Positions 49,266 through 59,437 of a stretch of DNA of 64,000 nucleotides are shown here, piece after piece. The notes under the pieces are model-generated. The model was given only the letters and a program-made list of their open reading frames with translations. It was not told where the DNA came from and ran no database searches. The DNA comes from Chrysochromulina parva (taxonomy: Eukaryota; Haptophyta; Prymnesiales; Chrysochromulinaceae): positions 1-64,000 of the forward strand of contig PJAB01000018.1 of assembly GCA_002887195.1 (NCBI GenBank), written 5' to 3'. The position numbers and the translations under genes were made by a program. Within the stretch, counting starts at the first letter, position 1. Every line of letters starts with the position of its first letter.

Positions 49266-52200
49266 ATGGCTTTTACTCTCCTCGTCACCAGTTCACTCTC
49301 CCATGGCCGTTCACACTCCCGCGAACAGCTTACGATGTCTGACTTGATCGCCTTCTTGCCGAAGGCCGTCCTCGAGTGCCTCTCGAGAGGGCCGCGCAGC
49401 TCGCACGACGGCAAAGAGTCGCTCAGCGGTGCGTTTCTGTTCATGGACATTGGTGGGTTAGATCGTCTCTCAGAGACGCTGCCGCATGGCGAGGCAGACT
49501 GCAGCGCCGTCGAGCTGCAGTTGGCCGAGCAGCAGCGTGCCAAGGTCCTCAACAACTTGGCCGCCGCGTTTAGCCGCCTCGTCTCGACCGTCCATGCCCA
49601 CGGCGGCGACGTCGTCAAGTTCACCGGAAGCTGCATGGTCGCCGTATGGCGGTTCACTCCGCGCACCGGGCCAGAGCGGCATGCAAGTGCGCCCAGTGCG
49701 ACGATTAGCGCCAGCCGTTGCGCGCTTGAGCTGCAGCGAACGCTCAACGGCCTGTCGCTCACCGAGGCCGGCATCGACGGCAGTGGCGGACCGAGTGGCG
49801 GCGACGGCGAAGCAGCGAAGGCCACCTTGGAGCGCCAAGATCGAGAGGAGTGCGAGGCGGCGGTCCAGAAGGCCGACATGACACGCGAGCGGCTGCGCGA
49901 CATCTGTAGGCAGGCGCGCGGCTGCCCGATGCTCAACCAGGGCGGCCTGTTATGGGTGCCAGACGGGGCGGACTCGAAGGTGCTCGACGCGTGCGGTGCT
50001 CAGCTCGTCAAGGGCGTGCCGGCGCGCCCGCGCCATCGGCTTGCGCTCGCGGCGGGCGTGGGCGTGGGCGACCTGTACCTTCTGCACGTGGGGGCGCCGA
50101 CGACGCGCTGGGAGGCGATCGTGTGGGGCGAGCCGCTCGCCGAGACGGCGCGCAACGTGCACCGGTATGCCCGTCCGGGCGACACGCTCGCGTCGCAGGA
50201 TGTGCTGACTCTGTGCTCGGATTCACTCAGCCTCTCGTATGAAACCACTCGACGTACCATGCCGTCGTCTGTGCTGCTGCTCCGAGCCGTCGACGCGTCC
50301 GCCGCCGGCATCGACGTGGCCGCGAGCCACGCCGCCCTGCGTGCTCTGCGCCAGCAGGTGGCGCCCCTCGCCGACATCAACAACGACGGCAAGCTCGACT
50401 ACGCCGAATTCTGTGCGTTCGTGCGCGAGCGCGAGCTCGGCGAGATCTCCGAGGCTGAGCTCAGAGCTCGCTTCGACGCCCTCGATGCGGACTTCTCCGG
50501 CTCCATCGACATGCACGAGTACATCGCGCCGTACCTACCGCCCCTCGAGCGCGCGCTCGTGCAGGCGGAAGGTGTGGCTCGCGCGCGCTCCTATCGGGCC
50601 GCTGCCGACGTCGTGATGCTCGCTGTGCGCTTCCCGAGCACGCAGCTCGTGAGCGCAGCCGACGTGATCGCGACTCAGCAGGCGGTCGCTCTGGTGCAGC
50701 AAGTGGTCCTCGAGAAGCAGGGCGCCTTCCGCCACTTTGTGCAGACGGGCGAGGGCGGCTTTGCCCTCTGTGCCTTCGGTCTGCCACCCGAGCCGCTCAC
50801 GTCCGCCGTCGCCGCGCGCCGCGCCGTCGCCGCAGCGCTCGCTCTGAGCGCGCGCCTCTCGAATGAGGGCCATCGGCAATGCACCATTGGACTCTCTAGC
50901 GGGCTCGTGTGCCTCGGCTGCCTCTCCTCCGACGAGTCGCTCGAGACCGTCACGATCGGACTCCCGGTGGCGCTCTCGATGCAGCTGGCGCTCGCCGCGG
51001 ACGCGGGCCGAAGTCCCATACTCGCCGATCCCACCGTCTACCAAGCCTGCAAGACGACGTACAACTTCGTGGGCCGTCGTGCTGTGCTGCATCTGGGTGG
51101 CAGCGGGGGTGGCACGCCCGCGGCGGCGCCTGCTCGCCTGCTCATGGTGTTCGCGCTGGACGTGTCCAAGCCTCGCGCCGTCGTCGTCGAGAAGAAGGTG
51201 GTGAACACGCACGCGGTCGCCACATGGCTCCGACGGCGCGCGTACCAGCTGCCCGGACAGCAGCTCGCCGGCGACACGATCGTGGCAGAGCTGCGTGAGT
51301 GCTTCGAGGGCATCGATACGCAGGGGACGGGCGTGATCTCGCTGGCCCAGCTGCGTACGGCGATGCTCGAGACGGCGCTCTTTGCGGACGAGGCGCTCTC
51401 TGCTGCGCTCTTTGCGCGAATGGACCACGATCGCTCCGGCCAAGTCGAGTGGGCTGAGTTCCTTGAAGCCCTCACGGCGTTTACGGCCACTGGCACCGGC
51501 GGCGAGGCTGACGAGATCGGCAGCGGCTCCCTCGGTGAGAACATCTCAGATGACCTCTGATTGCCTCCCTCATCAGGTGAGATCAACCAGACCCTCCTCG
51601 TGTTTGGACATCTCTAATGGCCTCTGATTGCCTCGACTGACCTCTGATTGCCTCCCTCATCAGGTGAGAACATCAAGACCCTCCTCCTCGCGTACGGGCA
51701 TCGGCAGCAACTGCTGCGTAGTCTTGAGGAGGTCTCTCCTGGAAGCCTCGCCGAGGGAAGCCTCGCCGCAGGCGGCGCCAGCGGCGCCAGCAGATCCGGA
51801 TGCGCGCTCCGGGGGATCTCCTCATGGGATCTGCAGCAGCCGCAGCTCTCCTCGCAGCAGCAGCGGCATAGGGCGGCCGCGCGCACCGCCGATGCGGCCG
51901 AGCAGGCACTCGCTGCACGGCCGGCGCGCCACCCGCTCAGTGGGCGCGAGAAGCCGTTACCGTCGGACGTAGTCGGTCAGCTCGAGCGGGCACGTGATCG
52001 ACATGCGCTATGTTCGCTCCCTAGCCGCTCTACCGCGGCGCTGCGGGCTTCGCTCGCGGGGCAGGCGGTGGGGGAGGGGGTGATCAACGAGGATGGCACC
52101 GCGGTGGTCGTGAGCGACGCTGAGGAGTCGCCGCCGCCGCCCATCCCGCCCGACCTCGGTGGCGCTCAGGACGACGCCTCTTCCGCGACCCGTGCGACAA

Positions 52201-53951
52201 CGGACGAGATACTCTTTGGTGGCGCTCAGGACGACGCCTCTTCCGCGACCCGCGCGACAACGGACGAGATACTCTTTGGCCACCGGGGCGGTGCGATGCT
52301 GATGGGCCTGGGGGCCGTGCCGGGCGCCGCGCCGGCGCCGGCGGCGGAGCCCGCCAAGAAGTTATGGATGGGTGTGCCCGCCGAGGCTGCCGCGGCGATC
52401 TTGCGAGCCCGGGCAGAGGCACAGCGCCAGGAGAGCCTGCTTGAGGCGCTCGAACCCGAGCAGGCCGAGCGCATGCCTGTGCTCACCACGGCGCCTTGGA
52501 GAGCCTGCTTGAGGCGCTCGAACCCGAGCAGGCCGAGCGCATGCATGTGCTCACCACGGCGCCCTCTCCTCCCCACAGGAGAGCCTCCTTGAGGTGTGGT
52601 ATGCCTCCGACGCGGCGTACGCCGAGGTGCTGGCCATGCGCAAAGCGGCGGGCCTGCCACTGCATCCAAAGTCGAATCTCGCCGCCCGCCGCCGCGCCGC
52701 CGCCGCCGCCGCCCCCGCCGCCGCCGCCGCCGACCGGGCAGAGGCCCCCGCGCCGCGCTGGCCTCAGAACAATTTCGCCGCGCTCCGGATGCACCAGCCC
52801 ACTCACGTCGTGCCGATGGCTCAGGTACGTTGAGTGTCACTGATGACCTGACCTTGCATGCAAGTGCTCACCACGGCGCCCGTCCCACTCACGTCGTGCC
52901 GATGGCTCAGGCGGCGAGCGGAGGCCGTAACCACAAGGAGCCTGTGGACGTGTGGACAGCTCGTTGGTCCGCGCCAGGGGGCTCCCCACAGGTGCCCCAC
53001 GCGCGCGCGTTGAGCTCCGTGGACGCGCGCGCGTTGAGCTCCGGGGGTCGCCTCTCGGGTCGACTCGACTTGAGGACAGCTCGACTCGAGCTCTCTGCAG
53101 AGGCGGCGGCGCTGAGCGCACCGCAACCGCTCAACGCGATGCGTGCCGCACAGCATGACGAGCCCGCGTCCACAGCCGTTACAATGAGAGCCAGCTCGGC
53201 CCGAGGGGCGCGAGCCGCGCCACTCGCGCCACGCCGGCCGGTCCACGGGCCGAACAGCTCCACATTCGCCCGGCGCGCCGCATTCGTGCCGCAAGCTGTT
53301 GGCGACCGACTCATGGAGGGCCCCGCGGGCCGATTGTTGGAAGCCTTCGCACGGCCTGCTGCGGCCCCAAAGCTCTGCTCGCTAGCACGGGTGCTGGAGC
53401 AGCTCGACACGGTTGAGTGCCTCGCGCAGGACGCCGCGACGCTCGCGGCCGCGCAGCGTGCGCGCACACAGGCGCTCGATCAGGCACACCGTCACTCGGG
53501 CGTGCTGCCCGCACTCGCCGAGGCTGTCGGCGCGATCCATCGGAGGCTCGCCGCCGCTCGTGGAGGCAGGTGGAGTGCGGACGAGGAGGTCGCATGGCAG
53601 CAGGAACACACGTGGCACCCGGAGCACAACGGAGACGCCCAGCGGGATGCCCAGCACGACGCCCAGCTCGAGTCCAGCGCGGCAAGAGAGGCTGTGAATG
53701 GAGCTTACGAGGCTGTGAAGGGAGCTTACGCCCTCCAAGGGGTCCAGCCTCGGGCGCAGACGGCGCGAGGTGCGCGCGCGAGCGTGCCGCTCGGAGCAGC
53801 CCCGCGCTCCGAACCCCGCGCTCGAGACGGCGCGCCGACCTCGCGCGCCGTCTCGGCCGCCTCGCCACGGCGGCAAGCGACGATGATGGCGCCGCCGCTC
53901 AGCCCCCGCTCGCAGTCAGATCTGCTTGCACGAATGGAGGGGCATTTGTAG
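49266..53951 (+). CDS. EF-hand soluble adenylyl cyclase-like protein (4 exons)
   Basis: Exons 49266-51534, 51664-52445, 52594-52824 and 52911-53951 give 1440 residues. Two class III cyclase homology domains are arranged as in soluble adenylyl cyclase (ADCY10): C1 at about 50-290, with metal Asp in FLFMDIGG and GGDVVKFTGS, and C2 at about 445-640 (GLSSGLVCLGCL), which lacks metal ligands. Two EF-hands lie between them (DINNDGKLDYAEF near 370; DADFSGSIDMHEY near 405) and two follow C2 (near 684 and 721, DHDRSGQVEWAEF). Calcium-regulated cAMP synthesis is likely; substrate residues were not checked. The C-terminal 680 residues are Ala/Arg-rich with a tandem 20-residue duplication containing DDASSATRATTDEILF. 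All three introns carry junction duplications. A second ATG at 49335 is an alternative start. Confidence 0.78.
52431..52593 (+). repeat. duplicated exon-end sequence in second cyclase intron
   Basis: A 65-nt block starting GAGAGCCTGCTTGAGG occurs at 52431 and again at 52499 (period 68) with few mismatches, and its first 18 nt recur at the acceptor side (52576-52593). The intron is 148 nt. It can be placed with a GA donor at 52431 or a GC donor at 52446, giving the same protein. Confidence 0.85.
52798..52910 (+). repeat. 27-nt perfect repeat across third cyclase intron
   Basis: The last 27 nt of exon 3 (52798-52824) are repeated without mismatch as the last 27 nt of the following 86-nt intron (52884-52910), so both exon end and intron end read ...CCGATGGCTCAG. 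Confidence 0.95.
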
Positions 53952-54250
53952 AGGGTCGTGACGTCATTTACGCTATACCTTGCGTTGGAAAGTTGGATTG
54001 CTCTCGTCTAGTCACTTGTATATCTTAGGCGTTAGGGCTGGCACGTGTTATACCACCTATAGAGTGCAGCGACGCGCGAGGGCGCGGCGAGTACGGTACC
54101 ATGCAAGTCTCGACGTCGGTGACCGACGCTCCACGCCCCACGTACGCTCGCGATCGACACGACGTGTTGGCGCCGCCTGCCATTCCCTTTGCTGGCGCGG
54201 GGAGCATCACGTGTGCGCAAATCGAGCGCAGACGTGACGTGCGGCGGCGC

Positions 54251-55831
54251 TCACGGGTGCACATGCCCAGGCATGTAGCACTCATCGCCCTCGACTCTCA
54301 GGTCGTATGTGAGCTGGTCCTCGAGTTGGAAGCACGTGTGGTAGCACCCAATCGACTTGGCGACCTTCTGTGCAGCATAGAGGACCGCGGTCGTGTCAGT
54401 GCCCGACTTGATGGTCAAGTGCGCCCACACGTTGATCTTATCGCTCGAGGTGGCCCACACGTGAAGGTCGTGGACGTTGACCACGTTCGGGATGGCCTGC
54501 AGGCGCCGGAGCAGCGAGGGTGTGTCCGCATTGAGCGGCGCGCCCGCCATGAGCACGTGCATACCCTCGCTCATCGTCGACCACGTCGAGGAGAGTACTA
54601 GGAAGGAGAAGAGGAAGGTGCAGATAGGGTCTGCCCGATACCAGTACGAGATGCCGTCGCTATCGAGCCAGCGGTCGTGGAAGGCCCAGATAAGGCCGGC
54701 AGACAGGCAAACGCCGAGCGACGCGATAATGTCGCCGATGACGTGCGCCATCGCGGCCCTGACCGCTAGGCTCTTCTCCTCCGCGTCGTCGTGGTGAGCG
54801 CCGTGCCCGCCCTCCTCCTCCTCGTGGTGCCCATCGCAGCAGTCGTGGCTGCCCGGCGTCACGCCATGACTAGGCTCCTGGCTGCGCTCCTTATGACTTC
54901 CGGAGGAGCCGTGACTTAGGGATAAGCCGTGGCTGTGCTCATCACCCCCTCCCTCGTGGTCGTGGACACAGTCGTGGTCGTGCTCCTCGTGATGGCCGTG
55001 CCCGTGCTCCGCGGCATGGTGCTCTGCATGCCCATGGTCGTGCTCCTCTTGATGGCCGTGCCCGTGCTCCGCGGCATGGTGCTCTGCATGCCCATGGTCG
55101 TGCTCCTCTTGATGGCCGTGCCCGTGCGAGATGGGCAGTTTTGGCGGCTGGTAGGCGGGTGGCGCATGGCCATGGCTGTGCGAGTGGCCGTGCGAGTGGC
55201 CATGGCCGTGATCGCCATGCCCATGGTCGTGCCCGAGCACCTGCATGAGCAGCACGTTCATCACCACGCCCAGCACCGACACGCCAAACATGAGCGGTCC
55301 GTCGACAATCTCGGGCTGGATGAGGCGATGAGCAGCCTCGAAGAGCAGAATGGCAGTCATCATCCACACAACCAGGATGCTCGCCAGCGCGCCGAGCGTC
55401 TCAGCACGGTGATAGCCGAAGGTGTACGTCGCATCCGCCTTGCGGCTCGACAGGAAGAGAGCGAGCACGCTGACCAGGAAGCTGCCACGGGCACAGGCAC
55501 AAGGCACCGCTCAATGCTGCTGTTGCTTGCGAACGGTAGCAGCGACGCGCGCGGCAGGCAAGGTAGCAGCGATGCGCGTGGCACGCAAAGCAGCAGCGAC
55601 AAGCGCGGCAGGCAAGTCAGCAGCAGAGCATTTCAGGGGCAGCACGCACCCGGCAACGTCTGAGAGCATATGCGCAGCATCGGTCATCACTGCGAGGCTT
55701 CCAGCAAGCCAACCACCGATGATTTCAGTGAGCATGAAGCCGGTGCACATAGCCGCGCCTATGAGCAACTTCCGTTTGTTCGCAGCATGCTCATCCGGCT
55801 CGGCCGTGAGAAGCGGGTCATCGGCCGCCAT
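54251..55831 (-). CDS. CDF/ZnT zinc transporter (2 exons)
   Basis: Exons 55831-55650 and 55481-54251 join over a 168-nt GT-AG intron in phase 2 to give 470 residues, rebuilding SDVAGFLVSVLALFLSSRK within the second and third membrane helices. Six helices are seen. The tetrahedral zinc site is intact: HxxxD in TM2 (TDAAHMLSD) and in TM5 (MAHVIGDIIASLG). The loop between TM4 and TM5 is extremely His-rich, with three HGHGHQEEHDHGHAEHHAAE units encoded by a 60-bp repeat. The C-terminal cytosolic domain has VHDLHVWATSSDKINVWAHL. The family exports zinc from the cytosol to vesicles, vacuole or outside by proton antiport. The intron itself contains GCGCGGCAGGCA repeats. Confidence 0.92.
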
Positions 55832-56035
55832 ACACGTGAATTCCGAGCGCTGCGATGAGCGGAAGTCGAGTACGCTTTCGGTACCAACCCGAGTTACCGA
55901 AGCACGTCACCGTGATGTTCGGTATCGTCTCGAGTTCGAGGTGTGAACACCGCGGGGCTGACTGGATGCATTCAGAGCCTTTGTATTCACAGCTACTTCG
56001 CGGGCTCTCGGTGTGCAAACCTCCTACATTGTACG

Positions 56036-57235
56036 ATGCTGATCGTCGCGCTCGCGGGTCTGGCACTCGCGAGACCAGTTGAGGCGTCTCTCGAGTGCCC
56101 AGACATCCGCATCGTGCAGCAGAGGGCCAACCCCGATCTCATCAACCAGACCATGCAGCCCGATAACAAGCATGGCCTTGAGGATGGAATTGTGGTGCGT
56201 TCCAAGGCGGGCGATCTGGTGATGATTGCCGCAGAGATGTTTGAAGACCCCATGTGGGTCAAGATGCGCATAGGTGTGTGGCGTAGCCAAGACGGGTACA
56301 ACTGGACGCGTCGCCGCACGCTTCGCGAGAGCTCTGGTAACACGGATGGCACGGATCCACACGCGGCAAGCTGGGGCCCCTTCCTTGTGCATGACCCGAC
56401 GAATGATCGATGGATCTTCACGTACGTTGGATACCGTTCGGGGGGGCACAACTACTCGGGGTGGCTGGGCAATTTCGAGGGTACCATCTACTACGCCGAA
56501 GCCAGCGAGCCTGGCGACGACGGTCTCGACTCGGACTTTGGAGACAGCGGAGATTGGCGATCGACAGACAAGGTGTTACTTGGGCCTGACCAGTTTGGGA
56601 CGTGGTTCCCCTGCCAGGGCCTGCAAGGGACCGACTCGATGTATCCATACCAGCTCGAGGACGGTAGGTTTGCTGCCATGGTCGGCACGTCGCACCAGGA
56701 GGCAGGCTGGCAGCCCAGCAGCCCAGGTGAAGGGAAGTGGCCAGTCTCGCTCGCGATGGCACCGAGCCTGACAGGGCCTTGGGAGCGGTACAACCCCAAC
56801 GATCCCTCGCACCCGGAGGCCGCCCCGTGCCTCAGCAGTAGCAACGGGAACCTCGAGAACCCGATCATCTCTCGAATAGCTGACGGGTTCGTTGCCATTC
56901 ACGACTTCATCGGTCGAGAGGGCGAGGGGTTCGGCGCCACATGCTCATCGGACGGGCGGAGTTGGGGGGCCTCGACGGTCGTGCCTGTGCCGGGCGGCGT
57001 GCGAACGCCCTTCGGAATCCTGCCCATGACGAAGGCGGAGTCGGAAGCGCACGCTCATGAGATCGATGCGTATGGAGTCACCACGGTCGCCGAGATTCGT
57101 GCGAAGAACCATACCCTCGCTTGGCTCTTCTACACGCAGACGAGTGGCGGCTGGGAGAGATTCCGATCTGCGATTGTGGAGGTCAGCACCATGCTTCCGT
57201 CGCCGCCGCCGCAGCCCCCAATCCAAAGCAAGTAG
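56036..57235 (+). CDS. secreted beta-propeller, glycoside-hydrolase-like protein
   Basis: A 399-residue protein starting with a signal peptide, MLIVALAGLALARPVEA. The body has repeated blade-like strands, such as KMRIGVWRSQDGYNWTRRRTL, SWGPFLVHDPTNDRWIFTYVGY, NPIISRIADGFVAIHDFIG and TCSSDGRSWG, resembling the five-bladed propellers of GH32/GH43/GH117 enzymes. Acidic residues at expected positions (DP, ED) are present but no catalytic triad could be fixed. It probably acts outside the cell or in the secretory path on polysaccharide. A Pro-rich C-terminal tail has PSPPPQPPIQ. The open frame begins upstream at 55943, but ATG 56036 gives the signal peptide. Confidence 0.6.
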   Translation: MLIVALAGLALARPVEASLECPDIRIVQQRANPDLINQTMQPDNKHGLEDGIVVRSKAGDLVMIAAEMFEDPMWVKMRIGVWRSQDGYNWTRRRTLRESSGNTDGTDPHAASWGPFLVHDPTNDRWIFTYVGYRSGGHNYSGWLGNFEGTIYYAEASEPGDDGLDSDFGDSGDWRSTDKVLLGPDQFGTWFPCQGLQGTDSMYPYQLEDGRFAAMVGTSHQEAGWQPSSPGEGKWPVSLAMAPSLTGPWERYNPNDPSHPEAAPCLSSSNGNLENPIISRIADGFVAIHDFIGREGEGFGATCSSDGRSWGASTVVPVPGGVRTPFGILPMTKAESEAHAHEIDAYGVTTVAEIRAKNHTLAWLFYTQTSGGWERFRSAIVEVSTMLPSPPPQPPIQSK

Positions 57236-57490
57236 CGTCGGGAGAATCATCATGCGATGTGATCGGCCACCCGACCGCGACCCTCGCCTCGTGCTCGCTC
57301 ATGCCTTCGCGTCTTCCGGGGTACGAATTTTTCAAGAAGGTGAACGTGGCGGCCAGGTTGTACAGTTTTCGCAAAAATGGTTATCTGGCTACGGCGACTT
57401 AGGATCTAGGTTGGCCGGCGTAGCGTTAAACCCGCGTATAGCGCGTTTATCGACGGCTACGTTTTTCCCCACAGCTTCAGCGCACACTGA

Positions 57491-59134
57491 TCACCTGACC
57501 CCCGACGCCCAGAGATCCTCGAAGCTCGAGCTGTCGGTTCGCTTGGCGTGCGAGCGGATACCCAGGACGGTGTCGGTCCATGTCGAGTACTTGGAGCCAA
57601 CGAAGGCGTGTGCACGAGCGCACATCTCCTGCTCGACGAGCGAGGCGACGAAGTGGTCGTGCGCCACGAGCTCGAGTAGCCGCGGCTGGGCACACACGAG
57701 GCGCACGTGCTTGGACTCGAGCGACGCGGCCACACCCGCCACGCGCGCGTCCGAGCAGTTCATGTTCGAAGCCAAGTAGACGGCACTCAGGCTGCTGCCG
57801 CCGCTGCTGTTGCTGCTGCTGCTGCTGCTGCCACCATCACTCTCGAGCGCGCGACGCGCCGTGCCGAGCGCGTGGACCATCTCAGACGCCATCGAGGTGT
57901 GGTTGATGCTCCGCAGCGGGTCTCCACACGAGACCGAATGCGCGGGCTGCCCGTTGATCGTGTGCTTGCAGTCGTTGCGCTCCCAGTGCGCGTCGGGCAC
58001 GCGCACGTGCGCGGCGAGATAGCGGCTGCCGTTGAAGATCTCCGCCTCGAACTGGGACGCGAGTTCCATGACCGGCCGCGCCCATCGCAGGTACTCATAG
58101 TGCCGGTCGCGCGTGCCCAGCTCGTGGTCGTATTGATGGAAGCCGAGGAAGCGCACGTCCTTGGCGGCGGCCAGCCGCTCGCGCACCTCGGATGCGCCCG
58201 CCACGGCGCCCGCCACGCCCTGCTCAGGCAGCTCATCGAAGCTCTCGCAACTCAGGCGAGCGAGTCGAAGATAGACGTCGAAGCCGCCCTTGTGTGCGAG
58301 GCAGCGCTCGAGCTTGCCTGCGGTGAGTTGCCGGAAGGTGGCGAGCGGGATGATGCGCACGTAAAGCTGCAAGCTGGGCGCATCGAAGGCCACTTCGAAC
58401 GGGTACCACATCTGCTCGAGACGCTTGTCACGCGACGCCGTGGCGGGCGCTCCTGGATGGAAGTGTAGGAACTTGGGATTATGGGGCAGCCAGATGGGAA
58501 GGACGAGCGTGCGGTTGAGCGCATGTGCCTTCTGCAGCGCAATGCGGAACTGCAGGAATTGGTTGTTCGGCCCCTGGTCGAGGAGCGGAAAGAGGAACTT
58601 GCGCCTGTGGAACCTCCGGCGCAGCGCCTTGAGCTCAGCGGGCGGGAGGCTCTCATCCTTGGGTGCACCGATGCGCACGTGGCCGCCGCCAGAGGCGCTG
58701 TGGCCTACAGCGCGGAGACGTGCGAGGACTGGGCCGCCGCCCGACTGCGAGGATCGGCCAGCAGCACGGCGCCTGCCCTCGGCGCCTGCCAATGCAGCTG
58801 AGGGAGACGGCGGAGCCACGCTCTTCCATGCTGCTGCTGGGAGCTTGACAGCGGCAGTCGAGTCGCGTCTCGGTAAGATGGACTCTGATCCATAGTGCGA
58901 CAGCGGCTCACCCCACCTCCTAGACTCGCTCCTCTGCACTTGCCAAGCCGACGCACCGAGGGTGATAATACCTAAGCAAGCCGCGAGGACCAACGGAGAG
59001 GCGATGAAAAGGAGCCTGCGGCCAGAACGACGCTGGACGGTAGGGCGCTCGTCGTCCGGGTCGCCGATGCCCGCGTCGGCGGCGGCGGCGGAGCGACCAT
59101 TCGGAAGGCGCGCAGCAGCGTGTCGTGCACTCAT
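57491..59134 (-). CDS. O-fucosyltransferase-like type II membrane protein
   Basis: A 547-residue type II protein: a basic N-terminus, one anchor helix at about 41-62 (LLFIASPLVLAACLGIITLGA), a disordered stem, then a GT-B catalytic domain from about residue 165. GPNNQFLQFRIALQKAHALNRTLVLP matches the first motif of protein O-fucosyltransferases, and AAHVRVPDAHWERND the basic GDP-fucose-binding motif. FVGSKYSTWTDTVLGIR matches the last motif. A Ser run (SSSSSSNSSGGSS) derives from triplet repeats. Probably a Golgi or ER fucosyltransferase; whether the acceptor is EGF modules (such as those of the secreted protein at 8.4-11 kb) or glycans is unknown. Confidence 0.75.
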   Translation of the reverse strand: MSARHAAARLPNGRSAAAADAGIGDPDDERPTVQRRSGRRLLFIASPLVLAACLGIITLGASAWQVQRSESRRWGEPLSHYGSESILPRRDSTAAVKLPAAAWKSVAPPSPSAALAGAEGRRRAAGRSSQSGGGPVLARLRAVGHSASGGGHVRIGAPKDESLPPAELKALRRRFHRRKFLFPLLDQGPNNQFLQFRIALQKAHALNRTLVLPIWLPHNPKFLHFHPGAPATASRDKRLEQMWYPFEVAFDAPSLQLYVRIIPLATFRQLTAGKLERCLAHKGGFDVYLRLARLSCESFDELPEQGVAGAVAGASEVRERLAAAKDVRFLGFHQYDHELGTRDRHYEYLRWARPVMELASQFEAEIFNGSRYLAAHVRVPDAHWERNDCKHTINGQPAHSVSCGDPLRSINHTSMASEMVHALGTARRALESDGGSSSSSSNSSGGSSLSAVYLASNMNCSDARVAGVAASLESKHVRLVCAQPRLLELVAHDHFVASLVEQEMCARAHAFVGSKYSTWTDTVLGIRSHAKRTDSSSFEDLWASGVR

Positions 59135-59437
59135 CGCATCAGTCAGTCAGTCAGTCAGTTATTTCGCGGTCCCTCCCTGCGCTCACTCCACCACCGGTCC
59201 GGCCCCGACATCTTTTCGCATGGTGGACTTCGCCGATCGCCAGTACGGCGCGCTCGCGCGTTTACCGTACGGCGCGCTCTCGCGTTCACATGTACCCCTC
59301 AAGAAAGCACAGTTTATGTTCAGCTTACTTCTCGCTCGGCAGCCGATCATGCGCACGCGCTTGGCACGCGCATCATGACAGTATCATGACACATGCACAC
59401 ACACTAGCACACAAACACTGGAGCATTACCTCACCGC
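59135..59437. other. intergenic with TCAG repeats
   Basis: No gene is seen. A run of five TCAG units lies at about 59139-59158, just upstream of the minus-strand fucosyltransferase gene. Confidence 0.45.

Noticed and set aside
54929..55663. Long plus-strand frame with a Val/Leu/Met-rich, membrane-like sequence
   Set aside because: It is the complement of the His-rich loop of the zinc transporter; His codons read backwards give Val/Met.
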